Positions 26,554 to 34,903 of a stretch of DNA of 64,000 bases are shown here, piece after piece. Below the pieces are notes generated by a model. The model made no database searches. It was not told where the DNA came from and worked only from the letters and a program-made list of their open reading frames with translations. The first letter of the stretch is position 1, and every line of letters begins with the position of its first letter. Origin of the DNA: Deferribacteres bacterium. GTDB lineage: Bacteria; Chrysiogenota; Deferribacteres; Deferribacterales; Geovibrionaceae. The stretch covers positions 372,001-436,000 of the forward strand of contig JAEWZN010000007.1 in NCBI GenBank assembly GCA_023395255.1. Reading direction: 5' to 3'. Made by a program: the position numbers and the translations under genes.

Positions 26554-27318
26554 ATGCTGGCGAAGAGAATTATCCCCTGTCTGGATGTTAAGGACGGAAG
26601 GGTTGTTAAGGGGACAAACTTTGTGAATCTGCGCGATGCGGGCGATCCTGTGGAAGTGGCGCAGATTTATGATGAACAGGGCGCAGATGAACTGACATTT
26701 CTTGATATAACAGCCAGCTCCGATAACAGAAGCATCATTCTTGATGTGGTGGCAAAAACTGCGGAGCGTGTGTTTATGCCTGTTACCGTGGGCGGCGGGG
26801 TGCGGACTCTTGATGATATACGCAATCTGCTGAACTCCGGCGCGGACAAGGTTTCCATCAACTCGGCAGCGGTCGCCAGACCGGAGTTTGTCAGTGAGGC
26901 GGCGCTGAGGTTCGGCTCACAATGCACAGTTGTAGCCATAGATGCGAAAATGAAGGCGGACGGCAGCGGCTGGGAGGTTTATACCCACGGCGGACGTAAA
27001 GCCACGGGGATTGATGTTGTTGAGTGGGCTGTGCTGATGGAAAAATACGGCAGCGGAGAGATTCTGCTGACAAGTATGGACAAGGACGGCGTTAAGGACG
27101 GGTTTGACCTGAAACTTACCCGCGCTGTGGCAGATGCTGTATCTATACCCGTCATAGCCTCCGGCGGGGCGGGAAACCCGCAGCATATGTACGAAGGGGT
27201 TACGCAGGGCGGCGCAGACGCTGTGCTGGCAGCAAGCATATTTCACTATAAGGAATACTCAATAGCAGAGGTGAAAGAGTACCTCGCGGAAAGAGGCGTT
27301 CCGGTAAGGATGGTATAA
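26554..27318 (+). CDS. hisF: imidazole glycerol phosphate synthase, cyclase subunit HisF
   Basis: A 254-aa TIM-barrel enzyme that uses ammonia from HisH to form imidazole glycerol phosphate and AICAR in histidine synthesis. It starts [19 protein letters not shown], with the catalytic Asp11 in CLDVKDG and Asp130 region in VVAIDAK; phosphate-binding loops VGGGVRT and ASGGAG are present. It abuts hisE (stop TAA then ATG). HisH is not in the window, so its partner is encoded elsewhere. Confidence 0.97.
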   Translation: MLAKRIIPCLDVKDGRVVKGTNFVNLRDAGDPVEVAQIYDEQGADELTFLDITASSDNRSIILDVVAKTAERVFMPVTVGGGVRTLDDIRNLLNSGADKVSINSAAVARPEFVSEAALRFGSQCTVVAIDAKMKADGSGWEVYTHGGRKATGIDVVEWAVLMEKYGSGEILLTSMDKDGVKDGFDLKLTRAVADAVSIPVIASGGAGNPQHMYEGVTQGGADAVLAASIFHYKEYSIAEVKEYLAERGVPVRMV

Positions 27319-27621
27319 ATGAACACCGAGATCATAGGAAAACTGGTAGAAACTGTCAGAGAAAGAAAACGCAACCCGCAGGACGACTCATATACCTGCA
27401 AGCTTCTGGAAGCGGGCGAAAATAAGCTTGTCAAAAAGCTGGGCGAGGAAAACGCCGAGTTCATAAGAGCTTTCCTGAAAGAGAGCGATGAATCAGTGGC
27501 GGGGGAAGCCGCAGACATAATTTATCATATGGTGGTTGCGCTGGAATACAGGGGAGTGGAGTTTGAGGCCGTCCTCGGTGTTCTTGAAAACCGTTTCGGG
27601 AAATCCGGCATAAGAAAATGA
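27319..27621 (+). CDS. hisE: phosphoribosyl-ATP pyrophosphatase
   Basis: A 100-aa all-helical MazG-like enzyme that hydrolyses phosphoribosyl-ATP, the second step of histidine synthesis. The metal-binding pattern KKLGEENAEFIRAFL and AGEAADIIYHMVVAL matches stand-alone HisE. It directly follows hisF and overlaps the next gene by 4 bases (ATGA), showing translational coupling. Confidence 0.93.
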   Translation: MNTEIIGKLVETVRERKRNPQDDSYTCKLLEAGENKLVKKLGEENAEFIRAFLKESDESVAGEAADIIYHMVVALEYRGVEFEAVLGVLENRFGKSGIRK

Positions 27622-28334
27622 TTTACTCCCACATATTTGATGAGGCCGCCCCTCTTCTGGAAAATGCAGAAATTCAGGATTACATTCTGGGGCTTGACTA
27701 TACAGCAGTCAAAACCGATGCGGGAAGCGGCATGGCCTACACCTTCCGGGGTGAACTGCCCATGCACAAATCCGCCAGAACCATGGAAGAGGATCTGCGC
27801 GGAAGAAACGCACTGGAAACGGCAGAGAAGTATTATTTCTCAGAGAACAGCTTCGAGGCGGGAATCGGCCTTGCGATTATCAACTCCGCACTCAATAACA
27901 GAACCTCAACAGCAGAAGATTTTCTCCGCCCTGAGACATTCAGGGGGAAAAAGGTAGGCATGGTCGGCTGGTTCCGTCCGATGCTTGAGATGATGGGTGA
28001 GGCGAGGGCGGAACTTAAAATCTTTGAGCTTAAGGACATAGAGGGAACATACAAGCCGGAGGCCGCAGCGGAAATAATGCCGCAGTGTGATGTGGTGATG
28101 ATTACGGGGGTAACATTCATCAATAAAACCTTTCATACATATGTGCCTCATATCCGTAAGGATGCATTCAGGATCATTCTGGGGCCGACCACTCCTATGT
28201 CCGTACACCTTATTGATGCCGGCTGGCATCTGGCAGGGTCAAAAATACTGGATTTCGCCGCAGCGGCGGACTGCATAGCCCACGGCTTGGGTACGAGGAA
28301 CGTTAAGGGCGCTGTGGAGAAGATCTGGATCTGA
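27618..28334 (+). CDS. DUF364-type protein (putative heavy-metal chelation domain), his-linked
   Basis: A 238-aa protein with an N-terminal DUF4213-like part (DAGSGMAYTFRGELP, region with FEAGIGLAIINSALN) and a C-terminal DUF364 Rossmann-like part (KKVGMVGWFRPMLEMM, DVVMITGVTFINKTF, IILGPTTPMSVHLIDAGWHLAG). Members are suggested to act in metal or small-molecule chemistry, but no reaction is established. It overlaps hisE by 4 bases, so it is a member of the his operon here. A strong promoter for the next gene begins just after its stop. Confidence 0.75.
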   Translation: MIYSHIFDEAAPLLENAEIQDYILGLDYTAVKTDAGSGMAYTFRGELPMHKSARTMEEDLRGRNALETAEKYYFSENSFEAGIGLAIINSALNNRTSTAEDFLRPETFRGKKVGMVGWFRPMLEMMGEARAELKIFELKDIEGTYKPEAAAEIMPQCDVVMITGVTFINKTFHTYVPHIRKDAFRIILGPTTPMSVHLIDAGWHLAGSKILDFAAAADCIAHGLGTRNVKGAVEKIWI

Positions 28335-28366
28335 CAATTAATTTACGTTTTCAATAAAAATAGATA

Positions 28367-28395
28367 TTGACATATGTGAATCACGGGAGCATTAT
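28367..28395 (+). promoter_or_regulatory. promoter of the aroF leader
   Basis: TTGACA (28367-28372), 17-base spacer, CATTAT (28390-28395). Start of transcription would fall near 28402, directly at the leader peptide ATG (28403), suggesting a leaderless or nearly leaderless leader mRNA. Confidence 0.6.
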
Positions 28396-28402
28396 AGCCA
28401 CC

Positions 28403-28480
28403 ATGAACAATGTAAAGGCATATTTTAACTACTTTTTTAGCGGCTTTTATTTTTACTTCTTCTTTGAAGAGGCTGCTTAG
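28403..28480 (+). CDS. aroF leader peptide rich in Phe and Tyr
   Basis: A 25-codon reading frame, ATG to TAG, that encodes MNNVKAYFNYFF then SGFYFYFFFEEAA. Eight Phe and four Tyr codons fill 12 of 25 positions, densest at residues 15-21. It begins 7 bases after a -10 box and ends 36 bases before a strong intrinsic terminator, which precedes the DAHP synthase gene. Phe/Tyr-loaded leader peptides in front of aromatic genes are the mark of transcription attenuation, as in pheA and pheST of enteric bacteria. Its codons TTC TTC TTT GAA GAG lie within a hairpin (28456-28472), so ribosome progress would decide the RNA fold. It has no well-placed ribosome site; GGGAG is 13 bases upstream. Confidence 0.8.
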   Translation: MNNVKAYFNYFFSGFYFYFFFEEAA

Positions 28481-28554
28481 GGTGTAGTTAAAATACAGGA
28501 AATGTATAAAATAACAAGGCCGCGGGCAGCAGAAAGCCCCGCGGCCTTTTTTTT
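28456..28554 (+). promoter_or_regulatory. Phe/Tyr transcription attenuator of aroF
   Basis: Three alternative RNA stems can be drawn. The pause hairpin is CTTCTTC (28456-28462)/GAAGAGG (28466-28472) with a TTT loop. The terminator is GGCCGCGGG (28518-28526) pairing with CCCGCGGCC (28538-28546), followed by eight T. A possible antiterminator pairs GCTGCTT (28472-28478) with GGGCAGC (28524-28530), five Watson-Crick pairs plus two G-U, and would break the terminator stem. Ribosome stalling at the aromatic codons would free the first arm of the antiterminator. The pairing is proposed from sequence and not folded by a program. Confidence 0.72.
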
Positions 28555-28609
28555 GTCCGCATAAGGGGTCTTTTCTCTCACCGCCGCCGGAAATTTTCGG
28601 AGGAAAGTT

Positions 28610-29626
28610 ATGATAGTAGTAATGAGAATGGACGCGGAAGAACAGCACCTGAAAGACGTGGTGGCAAGAGCAGAGGAACTCGGTTTCAGCCCCCACGTCA
28701 TCTACGGAAAGGAGCGCAACGTAATAGGCATTGTGGGCACTAACGTCAAGAAAGACAGTGTCTGCGTAATATCCGAGATGCCCGGTGTCGACAACATAGT
28801 CCCCATCAGTAAACCCTACAAACTCGCCAGCAAAGAAGTCAAACCTGAAACATCAATCGTGGACGTATGCGGAGTAAAATTCGGCGGAGGGGAAATTCCC
28901 ATAATCGCAGGCCCCTGCTCTGTGGAGTCAGAGGAGCAGATAGTCCGTTCCGCTCAGATGGTTAAGGCGGCGGGCGCAAAAATCCTCCGCGGCGGCGCAT
29001 TCAAACCCAGGACAAGCCCTTACGCTTTCCAGGGGCATGGTGAAGAGGGGCTGAAATACCTCGCCACTGCAAGGCAGGAGACAGGTCTTCCCGTATGCAC
29101 GGAAGTGGTAAACCCCAGAAACGTTGAGCTTGTTTACAAATACACTGATATGTTTCAGGTAGGCGCGCGCAATATACAGAACTTCGCGCTGCTTTCCATG
29201 CTGGGGCAGACAGATAAGCCTGTTCTGCTTAAACGCGGCATGTCCACTACTATAGAAGAGTTCCTCATGGCTGCTGAGTACATCCTCAGTGAGGGGAACC
29301 AGAGAGTCATTCTCTGCGAAAGGGGTATCAGAACGTTTGAGACAGCAACAAGAAACACGCTTGATATAAGCTGCGTTCCTGTTGTTAAGGATAAATCGCA
29401 CCTGCCGATAATCATCGACCCCAGCCACTCCGGCGGACACAGGCAGTACGTATCGGCTTTGTCTAAATCAGCCATCGCAGTCGGAGCGGACGGTGTGATA
29501 ATAGAGGTTCACCCCGAACCTGACAAGGCATGGAGCGATGCCGCACAGACCATCAGCCCTGAACACTTCATCCAGCTTATGGGCGAAATGAGAGCAGTTG
29601 CCCTCGCCGTCGGCAGGTACATGTAA
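28610..29626 (+). CDS. aroF: 3-deoxy-7-phosphoheptulonate (DAHP) synthase, type I beta
   Basis: A 338-aa enzyme that joins phosphoenolpyruvate and erythrose-4-phosphate, the entry step to aromatic amino acids. Residues 1-70 form a ferredoxin-like regulatory domain (MIVVMRMDAEEQHLKDVV), typical for the AroFIbeta/AroA(Q)-less class with feedback control. The barrel has IAGPCSVES, ILRGGAFKPRTSPYAFQG, VGARNIQN, KRGMS, ICERGIRTF and IIDPSHSGGHR, the PEP and metal-binding motifs. GGAGGAAAG precedes ATG 28610. Located after a Phe/Tyr leader peptide and attenuator, it is probably controlled by charged tRNA-Phe/Tyr. Confidence 0.96.
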   Translation: MIVVMRMDAEEQHLKDVVARAEELGFSPHVIYGKERNVIGIVGTNVKKDSVCVISEMPGVDNIVPISKPYKLASKEVKPETSIVDVCGVKFGGGEIPIIAGPCSVESEEQIVRSAQMVKAAGAKILRGGAFKPRTSPYAFQGHGEEGLKYLATARQETGLPVCTEVVNPRNVELVYKYTDMFQVGARNIQNFALLSMLGQTDKPVLLKRGMSTTIEEFLMAAEYILSEGNQRVILCERGIRTFETATRNTLDISCVPVVKDKSHLPIIIDPSHSGGHRQYVSALSKSAIAVGADGVIIEVHPEPDKAWSDAAQTISPEHFIQLMGEMRAVALAVGRYM

Positions 29627-29681
29627 GCTCAGACCGCAAAAACTCCTTGCCTCCTGCTTTGAGTTGTCAACATATACCGCT

Positions 29682-29713
29682 TATCCCCCGTCAGGTTATC
29701 CCGGCGGGGGATA
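29682..29713. terminator. hairpin between aroF and chemoreceptor gene
   Basis: TATCCCCCG (29682-29690) pairs with CGGGGGATA (29705-29713), between convergent genes. T-rich tails are weak, so the call is moderate. Confidence 0.55.
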
Positions 29714-29717
29714 TTAC

Positions 29718-30878
29718 TTATTTGGTTTTAAATGACTGAACCTTGGATGCCAGATCCTTTGCTCTTGCATTAAGGATGTCTGTTTCTCCGCTTATGTCAT
29801 GCAGCCGCTCATCATTATTATCTGCAACCGTATTGATTTTTTCCGCATTCTCCGCAATAAGCGATATTGCGCTTGTCTGCTCTGAGGTGGATGACTGAAT
29901 CTGCCTCACCATATCTGTTGATTCATGGGAATCGCTGATGATCTCTTTCAGTGCTTCTCCGGCTATATGGGCAACCTTGCTCCCCTGCTCAACCTTGGTC
30001 ACTGAGTTCACTATGTTTGAAGCGGCTTTCTGCGACTCTCTCTGCAGGGAGATAATCATCTCTGATATTTCCTTGGTCGCAGTCTGTGTTCTCTCGGCAA
30101 GCTTGCGCACCTCTTCCGCCACAACAGCGAAGCCGCGTCCCTGTTCGCCTGCTCTGGCCGCCTCAATGGAAGCATTAAGCGCCAGAAGGTTGGTCTGATC
30201 GGCTATGTCATTTATCACTTCGATGATGTCGCCGATTTTGTCAGTGGAAATTTTCAGATCCTCCACCATCATTGAGGACTCGTTTATACTGCGTGTAAGC
30301 TCTTCCATTTTGGTGATCATCTCGGTAACGGCTTTGTCCCCTTTGGCCGCAGCGTTCTGCGTCTGAACAGCCTTCTGGTATGTAAGGCGGGAGTTCTCGG
30401 CGATGCTCTCCACGCTGGCGTTCATTTCTGAAACTGCGGCGGAAAGCTGATCCGTGTCCTCCTTCTGGGAGGTGATACCCTTTCCGATTTCATCGATGTT
30501 GAGATCAAGCTTTTCTGTCGCTCTGGTTATATATTCGGCCTGCTCCTGAATATCTATTACAATTGACTTGATATAATTGATGAACATGTTGAAATTTGCG
30601 GCTATGGCTCCCAGTTCGTCATTACCTTTGTGCTCCATGTAGCGGGTTAGGTCGCCTTTTCCTGTTGCGATGTTTTTCAGCCTTGTCTCCAGTACCTTAA
30701 GCTTGGTGAACAGAACCTTTCTGCTCATGTAAACTGTGCTGACGCTGAGAATAAGAAGAATGAGCACCATGGCAGTGAAATCTTTTATGATTACTGCTCT
30801 GACTGTGGCGTTGATGGGTGCCATGGGTATCATGAACTCAAATGCGCCGTGTATCTCCCCGGCGCGCCAGTTTTCCAT
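29718..30878 (-). CDS. methyl-accepting chemotaxis protein, C-terminal part after a frameshift
   Basis: This 386-aa frame holds the second membrane segment (region [20 protein letters not shown]), a HAMP domain ([20 protein letters not shown]) and the whole signalling domain, with the hairpin-tip region [19 protein letters not shown] and [18 protein letters not shown]. The protein would report to CheA/CheW. The N-terminal membrane segment and most of the ligand-binding domain lie in another frame (30830-31174), so a single-base indel near 30830-30950 probably splits the gene. The ATG at 30878 that opens this frame is within the former coding region. Confidence 0.85.
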   Translation of the reverse strand: MENWRAGEIHGAFEFMIPMAPINATVRAVIIKDFTAMVLILLILSVSTVYMSRKVLFTKLKVLETRLKNIATGKGDLTRYMEHKGNDELGAIAANFNMFINYIKSIVIDIQEQAEYITRATEKLDLNIDEIGKGITSQKEDTDQLSAAVSEMNASVESIAENSRLTYQKAVQTQNAAAKGDKAVTEMITKMEELTRSINESSMMVEDLKISTDKIGDIIEVINDIADQTNLLALNASIEAARAGEQGRGFAVVAEEVRKLAERTQTATKEISEMIISLQRESQKAASNIVNSVTKVEQGSKVAHIAGEALKEIISDSHESTDMVRQIQSSTSEQTSAISLIAENAEKINTVADNNDERLHDISGETDILNARAKDLASKVQSFKTK

Positions 30879-31174
30879 ATGCCGGTGAGTTCCGCCTTGG
30901 CCTCTGAAACTCTGATCGCAGATACCACAGGTATAACCTGAACCAGCTTTGCGGTATCTTTTTTGAGTTCATCTATATTGAATGTTTCGGTGTGAATGAG
31001 CGAATTGGAGTATTCCCTTATCCCTTCCGCCATGGTGATGATTTTTCTCGCTTTGTCTATTTCAGCTTCAAACGCCTTTTCGCGCGCATTTTTTGCGTTA
31101 AACATGAAGAGGCCTGAAAAGCAGGCAATGAGGAAAATATTGATGAAAACGGTCATTTTAGTGCTTATTTTCAT
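30830..31174 (-). pseudogene. N-terminal fragment of the frameshifted chemoreceptor
   Basis: A 114-codon frame starting with a membrane segment (MKISTKMTVFINIFLIACFS then GLFMF) and a periplasmic helix NAREKAFEAEIDKARKIITMAEG, matching the Tll0287/DUF3365-like sensor domains of many chemoreceptors; [19 protein letters not shown] is the start of the sensor core. It ends at a TGA at 30830 and overlaps the C-terminal frame by 49 bases. Together the two make a roughly 485-aa receptor. Either a true mutation or a sequencing error could explain the break. Confidence 0.75.
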
Positions 31175-31430
31175 AAACTGCCCCGTAAGGTTATTTGGTT
31201 TTCAGATGAAGCTGGCTGGCGGACACATAAAGTGTTCATGCAGATCAGATATTTCGATAATGTAAATTATAATGGTTGATAAATATTACTGTCAAGGCAG
31301 CTTGATGCAGTAATTATCCGGAAAAATGCCTGATTTCGCTTGATCAATTTTACAAAATCTATAAAGTGGCGTACTTTGAGGTAATGCGCACCGGAAAAGG
31401 GCGTGTTCAAACAAAAGGAGTTTGTCAGCT
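31175..31430. other. divergent promoter region, chemoreceptor and gltX
   Basis: 256 bases between the chemoreceptor start (minus) and gltX (plus). AT-rich, with a TATAAA-like -10 around 31360 for gltX and AAAGGAG at 31414-31420. No larger structure seen. Confidence 0.4.
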
Positions 31431-32873
31431 ATGTCAGTAAGAGTGAGATTCGCACCCAGCCCCACCGGGCACATACACGTAGGAAACGCCAGAACGGCGC
31501 TTTTTAATTATCTTTTTGCACGCAATATCGGTGGCACTTTCATTCTGAGGATAGAGGATACAGACTTTGACCGTTCCACCCTCGCCAGCGAGGAACTGAT
31601 CTATGAGGACATGAAATGGCTGCTCATGGACTGGGACGAAGGCCCCAGAAAAGGCGGGGAACACGGCCCCTACAGACAGTCAGAACGGTTTGATATATAT
31701 AAAAAATACACTGAAGAGCTCCTTGAGAGAGGTCATGCGTACAAATGCTGGTGTACAAAGGAAGAGCTTGATGCTGAAAGGGAAAAGGCGCGTATAGAGA
31801 ACCGCCAGCCCGTTTACAGCGGCAGATGCAGACATCTTTCCCCCGCACAGAAGGCCGAACTCGAAGCTTCGGACGCTCCTTACGCTATCCGTTTTAAGAT
31901 TGATAAAGAGGTTGTGCACATTTCCGACAGAATCAAGGGCGAGATAGATTTCGAAACCGGAGTTTTCGGCGATTTCATCATTGTCCGCCCTGACGGAGTG
32001 CCTGTGTACAACTATGTGGTGGTCATAGACGATGCTCTGATGAACATCAGCCATGTGATAAGAGGGGACGACCACCTGAGCAACACCCCCAAACAGGCGC
32101 TTATTTTTGATGCCCTGAGTTTCAGCCGCCCTGAGTTCATACACATCCCCATGATTCTCGGCGAGGACAGGTCAAAGCTTTCCAAACGCCACGGCAACAC
32201 AAGCATTGAGCAGTTCCGTTCACAGGGCTACCTGAATGATGCCCTGTTCAACTTCCTCGCTTTGCTGAGTTGGTCTGATGAGCAGGAGAGGGAGATAATA
32301 AGCAAGGAAGAACTGATAAAATCGTTCAGCCTTGAGCGCATATCCACCAGCGCCGCAGTCTTTGACTTCGGGAAGCTGAAATGGCTTAACGGCCAGTACA
32401 TCCGTATGAAAACTCCTGAGGAGCTTGCGGATCTCTGCATGCCGTTCCTTGTTGATGCAGGTCTTCCCGCGGACAGGCTGGAAAGGGAAGTTTATGTTAA
32501 GATGATCGCCTCAATCGCGAGCAAGATGGAACTTCTCGGTGACGCGCCGGAGGTTATGAAGGTATACTTCCAGTATCAGACACCGGATGAGGAAGCCGCC
32601 GAGTACCTTAAGCTTGAAACAACTCCGGCGGTGCTTAAGGCTTTCAGGGAAAAGGTAGCCGCTTTCAGCGGATATATTAAGGAAGAGGAATATAAGGACA
32701 TACCCAAATCTGTGCAGACAGAAACAGGTGTGAAGGGCAAACCTCTTTTCATGGCGATAAGAGTAGGCATATCCGGCTCCGTTAAGGGACCTGAAATAGA
32801 TAAAATGGCAACACTCATGCCCGTGGACGAACTGCTGAGAAGGCTTGACGCAGCTCTGGAGATAGCTGGCTAA
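31431..32873 (+). CDS. gltX: glutamate--tRNA ligase
   Basis: The 480-aa class I synthetase charges tRNA-Glu (and in many bacteria also tRNA-Gln, which is then amidated). The HIGH-type motif is SPTGHIHVGNARTALFNYLF, the zinc-ribbon-like insert CWCTKEELDAER and GRCRHLS is present, and the KMSKS-type loop is DRSKLSKRHGNTS. I set the start at ATG 31431, ten bases after AAAGGAG; the TTG at 31422 is too close to the ribosome site. Length is standard for bacterial GluRS. Confidence 0.96.
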   Translation: MSVRVRFAPSPTGHIHVGNARTALFNYLFARNIGGTFILRIEDTDFDRSTLASEELIYEDMKWLLMDWDEGPRKGGEHGPYRQSERFDIYKKYTEELLERGHAYKCWCTKEELDAEREKARIENRQPVYSGRCRHLSPAQKAELEASDAPYAIRFKIDKEVVHISDRIKGEIDFETGVFGDFIIVRPDGVPVYNYVVVIDDALMNISHVIRGDDHLSNTPKQALIFDALSFSRPEFIHIPMILGEDRSKLSKRHGNTSIEQFRSQGYLNDALFNFLALLSWSDEQEREIISKEELIKSFSLERISTSAAVFDFGKLKWLNGQYIRMKTPEELADLCMPFLVDAGLPADRLEREVYVKMIASIASKMELLGDAPEVMKVYFQYQTPDEEAAEYLKLETTPAVLKAFREKVAAFSGYIKEEEYKDIPKSVQTETGVKGKPLFMAIRVGISGSVKGPEIDKMATLMPVDELLRRLDAALEIAG

Positions 32874-32900
32874 ATTACTTTTAACCTGTGAGACATATAC

Positions 32901-33345
32901 GACTCCATGGATGGAGTTGCGCCGTGCGCAGCGAAGGCAGGTTTAGCCTGCCGCGAGCGTGTGAAGAAACGGACAGGATGTACCGTTTCTGAACTATAGG
33001 AAAGGAATTTCAGGCACATGGATGTGCCCGTGGAGTGCGTACCGCAGCGTATGCGAGGAACGCAAACGTAGCCAGAGCAGCAAGGAGCTTTGCTCCGCAG
33101 GCTGCGAGTGAGGGAAAACTGCATGGACGCAGGTTTTTCGGAACTATACTAAGCGATGAGATTGCTTCACCCTTTCAGGGTTCGCAATGACACAAACGCT
33201 CCCAAGGAAGGGAGCGCGCCGTGCGCAGCGAAGGTTTGCTTCGCAAACCGCGAGCGTGTATCCAAAATTTTCAGGATGATAAATTTTGGATTGTAAAGAC
33301 AGTTCAAAAACTACAGGATGTAGGTTTTTACGAACTATAGGAATA
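32901..33345 (+). repeat. modular GGA-hairpin intergenic repeats, block 1 (before der)
   Basis: The 476 bases between gltX and der hold no gene. They consist of repeated modules. Hairpin A: ACTCCAT/ATGGAGT (32902-32917), GGCACAT/ATGTGCC (33013-33028), GCTCCC/GGGAGC (33198-33215). A fixed linker GCCGTGCGCAGCGAAG (32921-32936 and 33218-33233). Hairpin B: GGCAGG/CCTGCC (32936-32952), GGAGC/GCTCC near 33084-33096, GGTTTGC/GCAAACC (33233-33249). Then CGCGAGCGTGT or a variant. Hairpin C: AGAAACGG/CCGTTTCT (32965-32990), AAAACTGC/GCAGGTTTT (about 33116-33137), CCAAAATTT/AAATTTTGG (33262-33289), AAAAACTAC/GTAGGTTTTT (33306-33329). Tails read GAACTATA. Stems differ in sequence but stay paired, and A and C loops show GGA. 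Confidence 0.85.
33158..33191 (+). repeat. 34-bp repeat, copy 1 (inverted relative to 37955-37988)
   Basis: GAGATTGCTTCACCC...GGGTTCGCAATGAC, with an internal ACCCT-TTC-AGGGT palindrome. An exact reverse-complement copy lies at 37955-37988; both are followed, in their own orientation, by hairpin A of the modular repeat. Confidence 0.9.
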
Positions 33346-33349
33346 TGGA

Positions 33350-34678
33350 ATGAAAAAAATCGGAATAATCGGACGCCCGAACGTAGGTAAGTCCACACTT
33401 TTCAACAGACTGGCGGGGCAGAGAATCGCCATCGTGGACGATATGGCGGGCGTTACCCGTGACAGAATAGAATTTACTGCCGAATGGCTCGGCAGACGTT
33501 TCCGTGTGGTGGATACCGCAGGATATGATCTGAAAGAAGAAATTGTAAAAAAGGAAATGCAGCGTCAGTTCATGTATTCCCTTGAAGAGGCAGACTTTTT
33601 CATCCTCATGGTTGACGGACGCGAAGGCGTTCACCCGCTGGATGAGATAGTGTGCGGACTTCTGAGGGAAGGCGGAAAAGACTTTGTAGTCGCTGTAAAC
33701 AAGATAGATTCATCCTCTGCGGACAACCTCGCCTATGACTTCTTTTCCATGGGCGTTGACAAGGTTTTCCCCATAAGTGCAACCCACGGGCGAAACGTGG
33801 ACGACCTGATGGACGAGATAATCTCCCGTCTGCCGGAAGATGAGGAAGAGGAAAACTTCAGCTATGACGGCCGCATTAAGCTGATCGTCACCGGTCGCCC
33901 CAATGTGGGCAAATCCAGCATGATCAACCGCTGGCTCGGTGAGGAGAGGCTCATTGTAACTGATATTCCCGGCACTACAAGGGATGCTGTGGACACTCTC
34001 TTTGAATATGGTGATGAGAAATATGTGCTCATAGATACCGCAGGTATCAGAAAAAAATCCGTCATGTTCAAGGACAGAATAGAAAAATACGGCTATTACC
34101 GCTGGGAGGACGCAGTTTCCCGCTCGGATATAGCAGTCTGCCTCATTGACGGGGTTGAAGGTCTTAACGAACGCGATGTTAAGGTTATTGCGGATGCATG
34201 GGAAGCGGGCAGACCCGTTATTCTCGTTGTCAACAAGTGGGACGCTGTGGAAAACAAGGATCAGGCCGCAAAGGAAATGAGAGCTGACATAGAATTTAAG
34301 CTGCAGTTCCTTAACAATCCCCCTGTTATATTCGCTTCCGCCATGAGCGGCAAAAACGTTTATAAAATTTTCGAGGCCGCAAAGGGTCTCTATAAGGAAT
34401 ATACCAAAAGGGTAGGCACAGGAGAGGCTAACCGTGTTCTCCAGACCGCCCTTGAACGTCACCAGCCTCCGGTGGTTAAGGGAAGAAGGCTTAAGCTTTA
34501 CTTCATGACACAGGTGGCGGCATGCCCGCCGCAATTTGTTATCTTCGCCAACTATCCGGATTCGGTGCACTTTTCATACCAGCGCTTCGTGATCAACATA
34601 ATAAGGGAATACTTCGGTTTTCAGGGTATACCCATAAAGCTGTTCATAAGGCAGAGAGGGGAGAAGAAAGAAAGCTGA
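33350..34678 (+). CDS. der: ribosome-associated GTPase Der (EngA)
   Basis: A 442-aa protein with two tandem GTPase domains needed for 50S ribosome assembly. G1 loops are GRPNVGKSTLFNRL at residues 7-20 and GRPNVGKSSMINRW near 181-194; G3 motifs are DTAGYD and DTAGIRKKS; G4 motifs are NKID and NKWD. The C-terminal KH-like domain ends with PIKLFIRQR, typical for Der. The intergenic repeat block runs up to 5 bases before its start, so the repeat tail supplies the ribosome-site region (AGGAATATGGA). Confidence 0.97.
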   Translation: MKKIGIIGRPNVGKSTLFNRLAGQRIAIVDDMAGVTRDRIEFTAEWLGRRFRVVDTAGYDLKEEIVKKEMQRQFMYSLEEADFFILMVDGREGVHPLDEIVCGLLREGGKDFVVAVNKIDSSSADNLAYDFFSMGVDKVFPISATHGRNVDDLMDEIISRLPEDEEEENFSYDGRIKLIVTGRPNVGKSSMINRWLGEERLIVTDIPGTTRDAVDTLFEYGDEKYVLIDTAGIRKKSVMFKDRIEKYGYYRWEDAVSRSDIAVCLIDGVEGLNERDVKVIADAWEAGRPVILVVNKWDAVENKDQAAKEMRADIEFKLQFLNNPPVIFASAMSGKNVYKIFEAAKGLYKEYTKRVGTGEANRVLQTALERHQPPVVKGRRLKLYFMTQVAACPPQFVIFANYPDSVHFSYQRFVINIIREYFGFQGIPIKLFIRQRGEKKES

Positions 34679-34712
34679 CCCTCTCTCATCAAACAGGGCT
34701 GAAGAATTGCAG

Positions 34713-34750
34713 GCGCCGTTTTCCTACTTTGGGCAAGCGGCGCTTTTTTT
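34713..34750 (+). terminator. intrinsic terminator after der
   Basis: GCGCCG (34713-34718) pairs with CGGCGC (34738-34743), followed by TTTTTTT. Confidence 0.8.
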
Positions 34751-34903
34751 GTTTCACGGTCAAAAAAACGCCGAAAAATAAGCTTTCTGTTATGTTTTAA
34801 AAATACGTAAACTGCTTATTGAAAGTATATAAATATTGTTATATAAACGATGATTTACCCGTAAAACGGGTATTCAACGGTCATATTATGCGAGGGTAGA
34901 CTA

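Noticed and set aside
28335..28515. T-box or riboswitch before aroF
   Set aside because: No T-box AGGGTGGNACCGCG sequence or known aptamer; the aromatic leader peptide explains the terminator better.
28343..28696. Minus-strand frame covering the attenuator and aroF start
   Set aside because: Low-complexity translation of the hairpins and leader; opposite to well-supported signals.
30830..30960. Cys-rich, zinc-finger-like peptide in the alternative frame at the chemoreceptor break
   Set aside because: CGICDQ...HRH arises from out-of-frame reading of the sensor domain and has no start.
32880..33349. CRISPR array
   Set aside because: Repeats are palindromic, unequal in spacing and have variable stems, with no constant spacer length and no cas genes.
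33710..34570. 286-codon minus-strand frame opposite der
   Set aside because: Fully inside der with no coding features; antisense shadow.
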